Source: Patescibacteria group bacterium UBA3291 | Lineage (GTDB): Bacteria; Patescibacteriota; Gracilibacteria; Absconditabacterales; Absconditicoccaceae | DNA length: 12,863 bases | Direction: 5' to 3' | NCBI GenBank assembly: GCA_002361595.1 | Contig: DETJ01000013.1 | Location: forward strand, 1-12,863 | Shown here: positions 1 through 9,010 of the stretch, in pieces | Layout: every line of letters starts with the position of its first letter | Position numbering within the stretch: the stretch's first letter is position 1 | Notes under the pieces: model-generated | Database searches by the model: none | What the model was told of the DNA's origin: nothing | What the model saw: the letters and a program-made list of their open reading frames with translations, nothing else | Program-made: the position numbers and the translations under genes

Positions 1-1160
<1,160 letters not shown>

Positions 1161-1213
1161 CTTTCGAAAATAATGTAATATATTATACTACTGTTAAGTA
1201 CCCACATCTGCAT

Positions 1214-1240
1214 ACGTGTCTGACACGTTGTCTTCAACGT
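1214..1240 (-). repeat. Overlapping inverted repeats in the 23S leader
   Basis: Between the candidate promoter and the 23S 5' end lie two overlapping palindromes: ACGTGTC/GACACGT around a single base (1214-1228), and ACGTTG-TCTT-CAACGT (1225-1240 on the plus strand). They share an ACGT, so both cannot form fully at once. In an rRNA leader they could serve RNase III processing or folding of the precursor; that role is inferred. Confidence 0.45.
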
Positions 1241-1250
1241 TGCGATGATT

Positions 1251-1278
1251 AATATACATAATCGCCAATAAAATGCAA
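1251..1278 (-). promoter_or_regulatory. Candidate promoter of the 23S rRNA gene
   Basis: Reading the minus strand, TTGCAT (1278-1273) is followed by a 16-nt spacer and TATATT (1256-1251). This lies about 90 nt upstream of the estimated mature 23S 5' end. The -35 hexamer and spacer length match the candidate promoter at 8371-8398. A second TATAAT at 1187-1182 has no convincing -35 partner. The assignment rests on pattern only, in an AT-rich region. Confidence 0.5.
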
Positions 1279-1428
1279 GAGTTTTTTACGATTTTTTTTT
1301 GATAGGTTGTTTGGGGCGTTAGTGAAAATTTTGGGAACATTTTTTGTTGACATGAAAAATTTTCGATTCAGATTTTTTGTGTGTCTTATTTTTATATTAT
1401 ATATGTTTCTTGGAAAATTGAATTTGTC

Positions 1429-1456
1429 TTGAAAACATCGTAGGACTCTATATATT
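1429..1456 (+). promoter_or_regulatory. Candidate promoter of the first GT2 gene
   Basis: TTGAAA (1429-1434), a 16-nt spacer and TATATT (1451-1456) stand about 100 nt upstream of the ATG at 1554. The spacing equals that of the two other candidate promoters in the window. AT-rich background makes chance matches likely. Confidence 0.4.
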
Positions 1457-1553
1457 TCTGTATGCTAAATTGTCTTTTAGAATACAAGACTAAATAATAC
1501 ACTTTCTAATTCTGTCCACTTTAAAATAAAATTTATATTCTTCCATATCTTGT

Positions 1554-2366
1554 ATGAAGCAGCCTATCGTTTCGGTAATAATGCCTGTATATAATACTAA
1601 GCAATGGGTTTGAGAAGCTATCGAAAGTATTTTAAATCAGACTTTTGAAGATTTTGAATTTATTATTGTCGATGATTATTCTACTGATGGAAGTTATGAA
1701 ATTTGTAAAGAATATACAAAGAAAGATAAGAGAATTAAATTATATAGAAATGATAAGAATGAATGACTATGCTATACTAGAAATAGATTAATAAGCCTAA
1801 CAAACACTGATTATATTGTATCTCAAGATAGCGATGATGTAAGCAAGAAAAATAGAATTGGATTGGAATATAAGTTTTTATCCAGCAATCCTAAATATTC
1901 TATTATTGGGTGAGACTGTGAAATTATAGATGAGAATGGAAAAAAAATCTGACTAAGAAGATATTCTGATGATATTTCTAATACTATTTTAAAAAAAAGT
2001 CCGATAGCCAACCCAACTTCTATGTACAGGAAATCTCATTTCTATGAAGTATGATGATACACAAATAATAGGAAACTGGACGGAACAGAGGACTATGATT
2101 TATGGTTAAATTTTTATTTACACTGATATTGAATCAAAAATATTCAAAAAGTTTTGCTAGAATATAGAATCAGAGAATGACAAACTAAGTCTAATATCAA
2201 GAAAATTTTAAAAAGCACTATATTTATACAAAAAAAATACATAAAATTAGGAGTAAATCCTAGTATATCAGATAAAGTATATATATTATGTGAATATATT
2301 TTGTCATTATTGCCAAACAGGTTTATCAATTATCTTTTCAAAAAGATTACATATAGAAAAATTTAG
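1554..2366 (+). CDS. Family 2 glycosyltransferase (GT-A fold)
   Basis: Read with TGA as glycine this is a complete 270-residue protein ending in TAG, containing nine in-frame TGA codons. Family 2 enzymes transfer a sugar from a nucleotide-sugar donor at the cytoplasmic membrane surface. The N-terminus has the GT-A signature: VSVIMPVYNT (about 6-15), SILNQTF, then FIIVDDYSTDGS. A NEGLCYTRN segment follows, then the metal-binding SQDSDD (DxD-like, about residue 92) and a GTEDYDLW motif typical of the acceptor side. No membrane segments are obvious. The ATG at 1554 directly precedes the conserved first strand; no Shine-Dalgarno sequence is visible. It converges on the next glycosyltransferase gene and points away from the 23S gene. 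Donor and acceptor cannot be told from sequence; a role in surface polysaccharide assembly is inferred from the neighbours. Confidence 0.93.
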
Positions 2367-2379
2367 CTTAGATTATAGT

Positions 2380-2423
2380 ATTTTATTACAAAATTGTATA
2401 TAATATCATTTATATAATAAAAT
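2380..2423. terminator. Possible AT-only bidirectional hairpin between convergent genes
   Basis: ATTTTATTA (2380-2388) pairs with TAATAAAAT (2415-2423), and the loop holds a further TATATAA (2397-2403) / TTATATA (2410-2416) pair. It sits in the 72-nt gap between two convergent genes, where a bidirectional terminator would be expected. The stem has no G-C pairs and the local sequence is extremely AT-rich, so chance is a real alternative. Confidence 0.3.
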
Positions 2424-2438
2424 AATAAAAGATTATAA

Positions 2439-3224
2439 TTAATGTTTTTTGTACTTTTGCGTTTTTATTTTTTCATACATTTTTGCATATATCCAAAATT
2501 GATACTGAGCCTGCAAAGTACAATGTATAATTCAAGCCCATCACCTTATGAAATTTTTATGAACTATTCACCATCAAAAAAACCATAAAATTGGCATCCA
2601 AATCATTAAAATGATCACTTTTAACGTGGATATATTTCATATCTTATCTAACTCTTTATCTGAATAGTTATTATTTTTATTAATAAGGAATCTAACTCAT
2701 TGTCATTTTAGTTTTAAATCTATTTCATCTATATATTCTTTTAAATATACATGTATTACATCATCTGCAGGATTTATATAATTATGCACATCTAGAGTTA
2801 GAATAACCGCCCCCTTTTTAAAAAATCTTAACTGTCGAGCTTCTGCGACATTTTTTCATAAAAATTCTGTCTTTCTTAAAACTGAATAACATTTTCCATC
2901 TTCATTATCTTCCATAATTCAACATATAGTATCTGCTAGGTGATTATTAAATTCCTCATCACAATCAAGTATAAAACACCATTCTCCATCCTTACATAAT
3001 TCTTCTACTGCCCATTTTTTATCAGGATCTGCATATCATTTATTCTGACGTATATAAACCTCAGCTCATCATTTTTTCATCAAATCAACCGAGTTATCTA
3101 TTGATTCTTGGTCGACATAAATAATCCTACAATCAATTTTAGATTTTAAATACTCTAAGTGTTTAAGCAATTTTGGGATATTAGGTTCTTCATTATATCA
3201 TACGATTATAATATTTAATCTCAT
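2439..3224 (-). CDS. WaaE/KdtX-like family 2 glycosyltransferase
   Basis: Complete 261-residue protein when TGA is glycine (13 in-frame TGA codons), ending in TAA. The N-terminus shows LNIIIVGYNEEPNIPKLL and then YVDQESIDNS, a GT2 nucleotide-sugar fold in the variant used by WaaE/KdtX-type lipopolysaccharide-core enzymes. The DxD motif is in ILDCDEEF (about residue 90). The segments LGKN and RQLRFFKKGA followed by DVHNYI resemble the WaaE RLF...VHE region. The C-terminus has a hydrophobic stretch (about 205-225, MIWMPILWFFGWGI) and aromatic residues after it, consistent with membrane association as in that family. It lies 113 nt after the GT47 gene, same strand, so probably the last gene of that run. 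With no evidence of lipid A here, the acceptor is unknown; a surface glycolipid or glycoprotein glycan is inferred. No Shine-Dalgarno sequence is visible. Confidence 0.85.
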
Positions 3225-3337
3225 AATTCAGATATTATTTACATAAAATCAATTAAACATTACTATATAAGCATGATATTTTTTTCAAATTTATAATCAA
3301 CAACTAAATCGTTCAGTAATATATAAAATTAAACATT

Positions 3338-4504
3338 TTATGTATGCTTATTTTTTGTTAACTGTTCAATTATTTTAGTATAATATGAAGCAATTGTAAA
3401 ATTATTTTCATAAACCAATCTTATATTTTTCTGACGTTCTTCCAAATTATTTTTATTTTTTGAAAGATATTTATCCACATATTTATTTATATTCTTTATG
3501 TCATCAAAAGGAACCCATATAAATAAATTTTTATAATCTATCTCATTATCAAATGGTAATCTACATTTGGTATCTATAAAAAGCGGTATCTTTCATAAAC
3601 TCATAATTTCATATAGGCGATAAGAATAATTCCCATTTCATCTGATTGCTAAGGGGAAAGTACACTTCTTTATTGCTTTTACATAATCTTTTTTATTATC
3701 TTCTCATGGAGAAAAATATTTGTTTTTCTCTATAAAATCAAATTTTATTCAGCTCTTTTCTATCTGTTTTATAATTTTAGATCTGTAAATTTTTCATTTA
3801 TCAAAGCAACAAATTAAATATAAAAAAGTATTGTTAAAAATTTCTGGATTTTTTATAATTCATTTTTTTCAAAAAGCATCCAATATTTTTTTCCTTAAAA
3901 ATCATATACTTCTCGATTTGTTTATAAGAAATTTATAAAACAATTTTCATAGAAAAATCTTTTCAATGAAAAAAAATTTAATTACAGCTAAAATATACAT
4001 TAAATAAGTTCAAAAATTATAATATCATCCGTATCATACATATCATGTACTAATTTCATTTAAATCTGATTTATAATCTATTCCATACTCTTTTCATAAA
4101 TCATTTGGAAATCATGGCATAAAAAACTCATTATCGGGATTCTTGTCATTCATAGATGTCCTAAATACAATAATATTATCGTACAAATTTGGAATAGGTA
4201 ACTCACAATCGTTGTAGTAAAAAACTATAACTTTTTTCCCGTATTTTTTTCAGAATTTAGCCCGTTTCTCCAATAGTGAAATATAATCAATTTTAAAATC
4301 AATTGGGAAAACTATGTAATCACATTCTTCAACACAAGAAAATGTTAAAAGTTTTTTTCATTTTTCTGTCCACTCTAATTTTTGCTCTTCTGAATAGAAT
4401 CAAGTATTATCTGGTTTTTTTCATTTATAATTTCACAGAATTGGATTTAGAAATGGAATTCGTTCTATCTGCTCAACAATAGTTCTATCAAAATAAACTT
4501 TCAT
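3338..4504 (-). CDS. Exostosin-like (GT47) glycosyltransferase
   Basis: Complete 388-residue protein with TGA as glycine (about 20 in-frame TGA codons), ending in TAA. The C-terminal half carries the exostosin-family signature: FPLAIRGNGNYSYRLYEIMS, then LGKIPLFIDT and LPFDNEIDYKNLFIWVPFDD (about residues 285-340). This matches the family pattern of RGxGxxSxRLYE followed by AGxIPVxxxD. The N-terminal half is poorly conserved, with a lysine- and aromatic-rich middle (about 165-215) that may touch the membrane. Family members transfer glucuronate, GlcNAc, galactose, arabinose or xylose. The next gene upstream, 56 nt away, makes UDP-xylose or a close relative, so xylosyl or another pentose transfer is a reasonable but unproven guess. 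An AGAGG followed by an ATG lies just upstream, but that ATG is out of frame, so 4504 is kept as the start. Confidence 0.85.
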
Positions 4505-4560
4505 TAATAATATTTTGTATAATCATAAAACCTCTATCTTATTTTTTATAAATTAATTAT

Positions 4561-5496
4561 TTATAAAAACTTTTTAAAATATTCAATGGTTTTAACAAGC
4601 CCCTCTTCCAATTTTACACTTGGTTCCCATCAAAGTTTTTCCTTAGCTAATGCATTATCAGCTCTTCTTTGTTTAGGATCATCTCTTGGTAAATCCTCAT
4701 ATATAATTTTACTAGTGCATCATAAAATCAGACTTATAATTTTTTCTGCTAATTCTTTAATAGTAAATTCATATTCAGTTCCAATGTTTACTGGTCAAAT
4801 AAATCATTTTTCGTTATTCATCATTAGTGTCATTCATCTTATCAAGTCATCAACATACTGAAAAGATCTAGTCTGACTTCAATCACCGTAAATTGTAATA
4901 TCTTGATTTTGAAGCGCCTGCATAATAAAATTACTTACTACGCGTCCATCATGAGGATGCATATTAGGTCAGTAAGTATTAAATATTCTTATAATTCTAA
5001 TATCTACTCAATATTGCCTATGATAATCCATAAATAATGTTTCGGCTGCTCTTTTTCATTCATCATAACATGATCTTATTCAGTTAATATTCACATTTCA
5101 TCGATATGTCTCTGGTTGTGGATGTACTGCAGGATCTCAATAGACTTCTGATGTAGAAGATTGCAAAATTCTAGCCTTTACTTTTAGAGCTAGTTCCAGC
5201 ATATTTATTGCTCAAAGTAACGATGTTTTAATTGTTTCTACTGGATTCTTTTGATAATGAATAGGTGATGCTGGACAGGCTAAATTATATATTTCATCTA
5301 CCTGTGCCCAAAATGGTTGAGTTACATCGTGAAGCACAAAGGTAAAAGCTGGATTAGAAACCAGATTTTCTATATTCTTCTTATTTCACGTGAAAAGATT
5401 GTCTAAACAGATAACTTCGTTTCATTCATCTAATAGTTTTTTACACAAATGTGATCATATAAATCATGCTCATCACGTTACTAATATTTTTTTCAT
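4561..5496 (-). CDS. uxs: UDP-glucuronate decarboxylase (UDP-xylose synthase), SDR family
   Basis: Complete 311-residue protein with TGA as glycine (19 in-frame TGA codons). It should convert UDP-glucuronate to UDP-xylose with bound NAD+ in the cytoplasm. The Rossmann loop GGAGFIG (8-14) is built from four TGA-encoded glycines. UXS-type features follow: DVTQPFW (57-63), NLACPASPIHYQKNPVETIK (71-90), the SSTSEVYGDP block (113-122) and the catalytic Tyr144/Lys148 in CYDEGKR. IFNTYGPNMHPHDGRVVSNF (171-190) is diagnostic of this subgroup over UDP-glucose epimerases. SFQYVDDLIRG, NIGT and RRADNALAKEKLGWEP complete the fold. Length fits bacterial UXS enzymes, with no N-terminal membrane anchor. A UDP-glucose dehydrogenase to supply the substrate is not in the window. 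It lies 70 nt after the ATP-grasp gene and 56 nt before GT47, probably co-transcribed. A related 4-keto-forming decarboxylase is less likely at this length. Confidence 0.93.
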
Positions 5497-5566
5497 ATGT
5501 GCGAAATATTAAATAAACTAATTATTTTGATAATTAAACTTCAAAAATTTTCAATAGAATTACATA

Positions 5567-6667
5567 TTAATCTTGTTTTCGATAACCAATTCCTCATCAT
5601 TTCAATACATTTACGATTCTATTTTTTGAATATCTAACAAGCACCTGTCCACATCCAATCATTTTTCACTCCTTATAATATATATGTGGACAGAAATCGT
5701 AGTAAACTTCAGATTCTACAATATCTCAATCCAAATAAATCTGAGTCTTTTTTGGAGAAACTTGGATGTACTCCTGAGCTAAATATTGATTTCATATATT
5801 TGAATTAACTAAATTCTCTCGCTCTGATTGCTGTAAATCTAGTCAAATATAAACTCAATTTCATTCGTCTTTGTTGGTTGGTTTGATTACATAGTCATTT
5901 TTATTCTGAATTATTTTATCTTTTATTTTTCCATCCAGAATTGATGTTTTCATAATCATTTCATTTTCTACTCATTGCAATAATGATTTATCTCACATTG
6001 AAGCTAAATCTGGAGTATTGATATATTTTAATTTAACAGACTTTAGGAGAGAAATCTGATTTTCATTTAATCTTCATGGACTAACCGAAAAACGTAGAAC
6101 ATCAATTTTATTATCCTGATAATATGCAAATCAATCCTTGAAAACTATATCTTCAAATGTTCAAATTCAGACTTTATATCATCTAGATTTTACTTTTTCA
6201 TATTCCAGAAAGTGAGAATCTACAAATCCAGCATTTTCATACATAATGAGTATATAGTTATTTTGGTCGAATAATTGGAGAAATAGATCCAAATTTCTAT
6301 TGTTTGGCTGGTCTAGAAGAGCTGAATATGTATTATCATGCATAAGTAATCCATCTGGCCATTTAGTATTTACTTCAACCAGCTTCAATTCTCAATTTTG
6401 ATTGAACATCGTATCGAAGCGAACTATTCCAGTAAACTCTCATGTAAAGAAATCTGTAAATCATGAAGCAAAAGCCGTCTTTGAAATTTCTTTAGCTTGA
6501 TCTTTTTTGGAGAATAGTTGTTGCATTATATTATCCAGGTTTTTGACTACCTTGTCAAAATCTACATCAAAGTTTTCCAAATTTGCAGCAATTGGCAGTC
6601 TGAGTTCTCAATGAGTAATCGGATATGCTGATTTTAATTCTTCTCGAAATTGGTCATAAGTTTTCAT
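5567..6667 (-). CDS. ATP-grasp-like protein, possibly circularly permuted; ligase of unknown substrate
   Basis: Complete 366-residue protein with TGA as glycine (19 in-frame TGA codons). The layout resembles circularly permuted ATP-grasp or glutathione-synthetase-like enzymes. A substrate/metal segment ELKLVEVNTKWPDGLLMHDN lies near residues 93-112. The lysine-bearing ATP strand DYVIKPTNKDEGNGVYIG lies at 258-275, QYLAQEYIQ (294-302) resembles the adenine-hinge strand, and a glycine-rich tail GGGIGYRKQD closes the protein. Such enzymes form amide bonds through acyl-phosphate intermediates, but substrate and exact family cannot be named. No signal peptide or membrane segment is seen. It is separated from the FecR-like gene upstream by an intrinsic terminator, so it probably starts its own transcript, leading into the sugar genes. 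Co-location with glycan genes hints at cell-envelope modification; this is inference. No Shine-Dalgarno sequence precedes the ATG. Confidence 0.7.
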
Positions 6668-6728
6668 ATTATGATTACAGGATAATAAACTATATTTTTT
6701 AATAGCAAATTTCTGATTTAATTCAATT

Positions 6729-6756
6729 AAAAAAATCTCAGCTAAATGCCGAGATT
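6729..6756 (-). terminator. Rho-independent terminator after the FecR-like gene
   Basis: On the minus strand AATCTCGGC (6756-6748), loop ATTTA, then GCTGAGATT (6742-6734) forms a nine-pair stem with one G-U pair. It is followed by a run of U (seven including the last two stem bases). It starts 15 nt past the TAG of the FecR-like gene and separates that gene from the ATP-grasp gene. A shorter TTTT run on the other side gives weak potential on the plus strand. Confidence 0.88.
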
Positions 6757-6770
6757 CTTTTGTGTACGAA

Positions 6771-8249
6771 CTACATTAACCTTAGATTTACTGGTAGATT
6801 AGATTTCAAACTTTCCCAATCTGATTTTGATGGATTCTTGAGTTCATCACACCAATTAGCAACCTTTTGCATCTGTAATACATATGATGGTGAGATATAT
6901 CGATCCTTTTCAAGCTGAGACTTCAATGTTTGAATTGTAGATTTTATACTAGACAAATCTGAACCTGCTCTATATGAATATCCAAACTCTGAAGAAATTG
7001 CATTTATACGTTCTGCAAACTTTGAAATATTTTGATCTGCTTTATCTTGGTTATAAATACTTTCAAATATATTCATAAGGAAGAAGCTATTCAAATTTGT
7101 AGTCAATACTTGCATCTGTGATGTACTTGGCACTTGTTGAGATTCTTCTGATGATAATCATAACTGCGAAGTAAGATCTTCATCAATCTCTCAAACCTCT
7201 GCAGTATTGAGTATTACTTCTTTTAATCATTCAAATAAAGGATCTACTTCTTCTGGCGCTTGAGCTATATTTTCATCAACTGTATTTTCGATTTTATCTA
7301 ATTTTTCAGTAGTCTGTGGTAACTGTTTAGGTTCTCATCATGTCTGCATGGCTATCAAATCATTTTTCTTTTCATATTTAATTTCTGGCCACTGAACATT
7401 ATCTGTAGACAATGTAAATGTAGCTGAGATATTATTTTTTGCCATAAAATTCAACATAACATCTTCATCCTTGACTACATTTATCTTCTCTGAATCTGAA
7501 TTTATAGCAACCAATTCTGAGCTAATCTGCTTAATCTCAGTTTTATTCTCAGAATTTTTGGTTTTTACCGTAACTTTGTCTCCATCATTTTTTACAAGCA
7601 TTTCTCCATTCTCTTCTTTGGCAATATGAATATCCAAAGTCTGATCCTTCCCCTGAGAAATAGAAAAATCTGGAGTAATTATTTCCACGTCTGATGAACA
7701 TTCTGGACAATAGATTCTAAAAAATTTACCGTCAAATAAAGAAATCTGATATCATTTTTCAGTTTTAGTTATAGAAAATTCAGCAGGTCAAACAATCTTG
7801 GCTTGAGTTCAATCCTGTAAGTTGAATATTAAATCAGTTCACTCAGGAAAAGATACAATATCTCCATCCTGAATCTTCTTTAATTTGTCAGAATTTAATA
7901 TAGCTTTTCAGTCTCTGGCTAAAGAATATTCTCCGTTAAATTCAACAATTTCTGCTACATAATCGGCTAATACTGTATTTGGGGTATTATTTTGTTTCAC
8001 TGAAAAAATTCCAAAATCAACAACCTGTGTTCTATCCAACAAAACTCATCCAAATACTACAAACACGAGAACTGCAGCCAATGATGTATACATAATCCTC
8101 TTGGATGCAAAGAAAAATATTTTGGATGGAATTTTAGTAAAAATTTCGATTCAGTTTTTTTCTTTTTGGATACGAGAAAAAAGCTCGCTCTTGATGTGAG
8201 CTGGCATTTCTTGTGAGTGTTGCTGTCTGAAATACTCTGAAAGCCTCAT
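6771..8249 (-). CDS. FecR-like single-pass membrane protein with long C-terminal extension
   Basis: Complete 492-residue protein with TGA as glycine (12 in-frame TGA codons), ending in TAG. Residues 1-50 are a charged N-terminal tail (MRLSEYFRQQ, MPAHIKSELF). One membrane segment follows at about 52-71 (YTSLAAVLVFVVFGGVLL). A FecR-like beta domain spans about 100-200: AEIVEFNGEYSLARDG, then DGDIVSFPEGTDLIF, GPAEFSI and FDGKFFRIY, ending near VEIITPDFSIS. In FecR proteins this domain is outside the membrane and the tail controls an ECF sigma factor. No sigma factor gene is adjacent, so an anti-sigma role is unproven. Oddities are a CPEC motif (Cys181, Cys184) inside the domain and about 290 further residues: a Glu/Gln-rich linker (about 300-370) and a helical end with tryptophans. 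The open frames at 7338-7688 and 6771-7133 are fragments of this gene caused by TGA. It is divergent from the ATPase operon and has its own terminator. Confidence 0.8.
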
Positions 8250-8433
8250 TTTCCCATATAAAAAATATTAAACCCTTTCACTATGGAATACGATGGAAAT
8301 TAAAATTTGTGACAAAAAAATGTATATTTTTTTATTTTTAATTTTTAGAGTAAAAATTCTTGGCATTTTTTTGCATTTTTTCGTTTTTGGAATATAATGT
8401 AGATATAGCATATTTATATATAAAATTAAAGGG
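8250..8433. promoter_or_regulatory. Divergent control region between FecR-like gene and ATPase operon
   Basis: This 184-nt AT-rich gap separates two divergent genes. The plus strand carries the candidate promoter at 8371-8398. For the minus strand, TTGTCA is followed by a long (about 19 nt) spacer and TATTCC, only a weak match. GGGAAAATG gives a purine-rich stretch just before the FecR-like start. An AAAGGG abuts the ATG at 8434 with no spacer, too close for a standard ribosome binding site. Confidence 0.55.
8371..8398 (+). promoter_or_regulatory. Candidate promoter of the small-membrane-protein / ATPase operon
   Basis: TTGCAT (8371-8376), a 16-nt spacer and a perfect TATAAT (8393-8398), followed by G, lie 35 nt upstream of the ATG at 8434. 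This is the best promoter match in the window. Transcription would start near 8405, giving a leader of about 30 nt. Confidence 0.65.
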
Positions 8434-8694
8434 ATGAAAAAATTCAAAATTTCTCTAAAAAGATTGAAAGCTATCATGAAAAACCATGATAAGAATATGT
8501 ATATTCTTTTTGAGTGTATAGGAATAATTATGATATGGAGAGGGGTTTGGGATTTACTAGAAATTTATGTTTTCCCAGATAATCCATTAGCAAGTAATTT
8601 AATATGTGTGATAATATGAATTATTATACTTTTGATAGATGACTGAAAGCTCTGAGAATTGGAAGAGGAGCCTCACAGGAACAAAAATAGATAA
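8434..8694 (+). CDS. Small two-pass membrane protein, first of a paralogous pair (unknown function)
   Basis: With TGA as glycine this is an 86-residue protein; under the standard code it would stop after 61. A basic N-terminus (MKKFKISLKRLK) precedes a hydrophobic segment (about 22-46, ending in MIWRGVWDLLEIYVF) and a second one (about 53-69, LICVIIGIIILLID). The acidic tail starts with DDGKLGELEEEP. Basic ends before the first segment suggest both termini are cytoplasmic. The next gene encodes a paralogue: from the MxWRG methionine to GKLxEL, 28 of 44 residues are identical by eye. I recognise no family. The gene starts the operon that leads into the Ca2+-type ATPase, 25 nt before its paralogue, so an accessory or regulatory role to the pump is possible but only inferred. 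Confidence 0.85.
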
Positions 8695-8719
8695 ATTTAT
8701 TTGAATATTAAAAAAAATC

Positions 8720-8977
8720 ATGCTTAGATTTCATAAAAAAATACTAAAAAGATTAAAAAATTTTAGAAAAGATCACTGATCCAACCGAAATATTTTTCTC
8801 ATATTTCTAGCAATAGTTATGGTTTGGAGATGAATCCAAGATTTATTAACTATTTGTTTATTTCCAGATCATCCTATTATCAGCTGTATAATTTGTATTA
8901 CTATTGGATTAGCTATATTACTCATCGATGATTGAAAATTAGATGAATTATCTGATCATCCAGAAAATAATAAATAA
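8720..8977 (+). CDS. Small two-pass membrane protein, second of a paralogous pair (unknown function)
   Basis: An 85-residue protein with three in-frame TGA codons read as glycine; under the standard code it would be lost after 19 residues. It has the same plan as the gene before it: basic N-terminus, hydrophobic segment ending in MVWRGIQDLL, the FPDHP turn, a second hydrophobic segment (about 54-70) and an acidic tail starting DDGKLDEL. The membrane turn (FPDxP), WRG and LLIDDGKL are the parts shared with its paralogue, while the N- and C-terminal tails have diverged. It ends 33 nt before the ATPase start, which fits co-transcription. No ribosome binding site is visible (AAAAAAAATC before the ATG). 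Function unknown. Confidence 0.84.
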
Positions 8978-9010
8978 CAATCAAATTTTATATAAAATAT
9001 ATAACAAAAA

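Larger units (their letters stand above)
1161..1553. other. Divergent intergenic region between 23S rRNA and a glycosyltransferase
   Basis: This stretch of about 390 nt holds no supportable gene. It contains the 23S leader and candidate promoter on the minus strand, and a candidate plus-strand promoter at 1429-1456. A GAAAATTTT (1324-1332) / AAAATTTTC (1356-1364) inverted repeat with a 23-nt loop lies between the two. A TTGACA at 1347-1352 has no matching -10 at a normal distance. No tRNA or 16S sequence is visible. Confidence 0.6.

Noticed and set aside
1188..1205. boxA-like antitermination element (TACTTAACAG on the minus strand)
   Set aside because: It matches the rrn boxA only partly and lacks the TGCTCTTT part; too weak to annotate.
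1347..1352. Consensus TTGACA as a promoter -35 for the first GT2
   Set aside because: No acceptable -10 lies 15-19 nt downstream; the 1429-1456 pair fits better.
4505..4531. Alternative upstream ATG after AGAGG for the GT47 gene
   Set aside because: That ATG is 22 nt upstream, out of frame with the exostosin-like protein.
4586..4861. Plus-strand open frame of 91 codons
   Set aside because: It is antisense to the UXS gene, which has full family motifs on the minus strand.
8424..8433. AAAGGG as ribosome binding site for the first small membrane gene
   Set aside because: It touches the ATG with no spacer, which is too close for a standard Shine-Dalgarno interaction; no good in-frame later start changes this.
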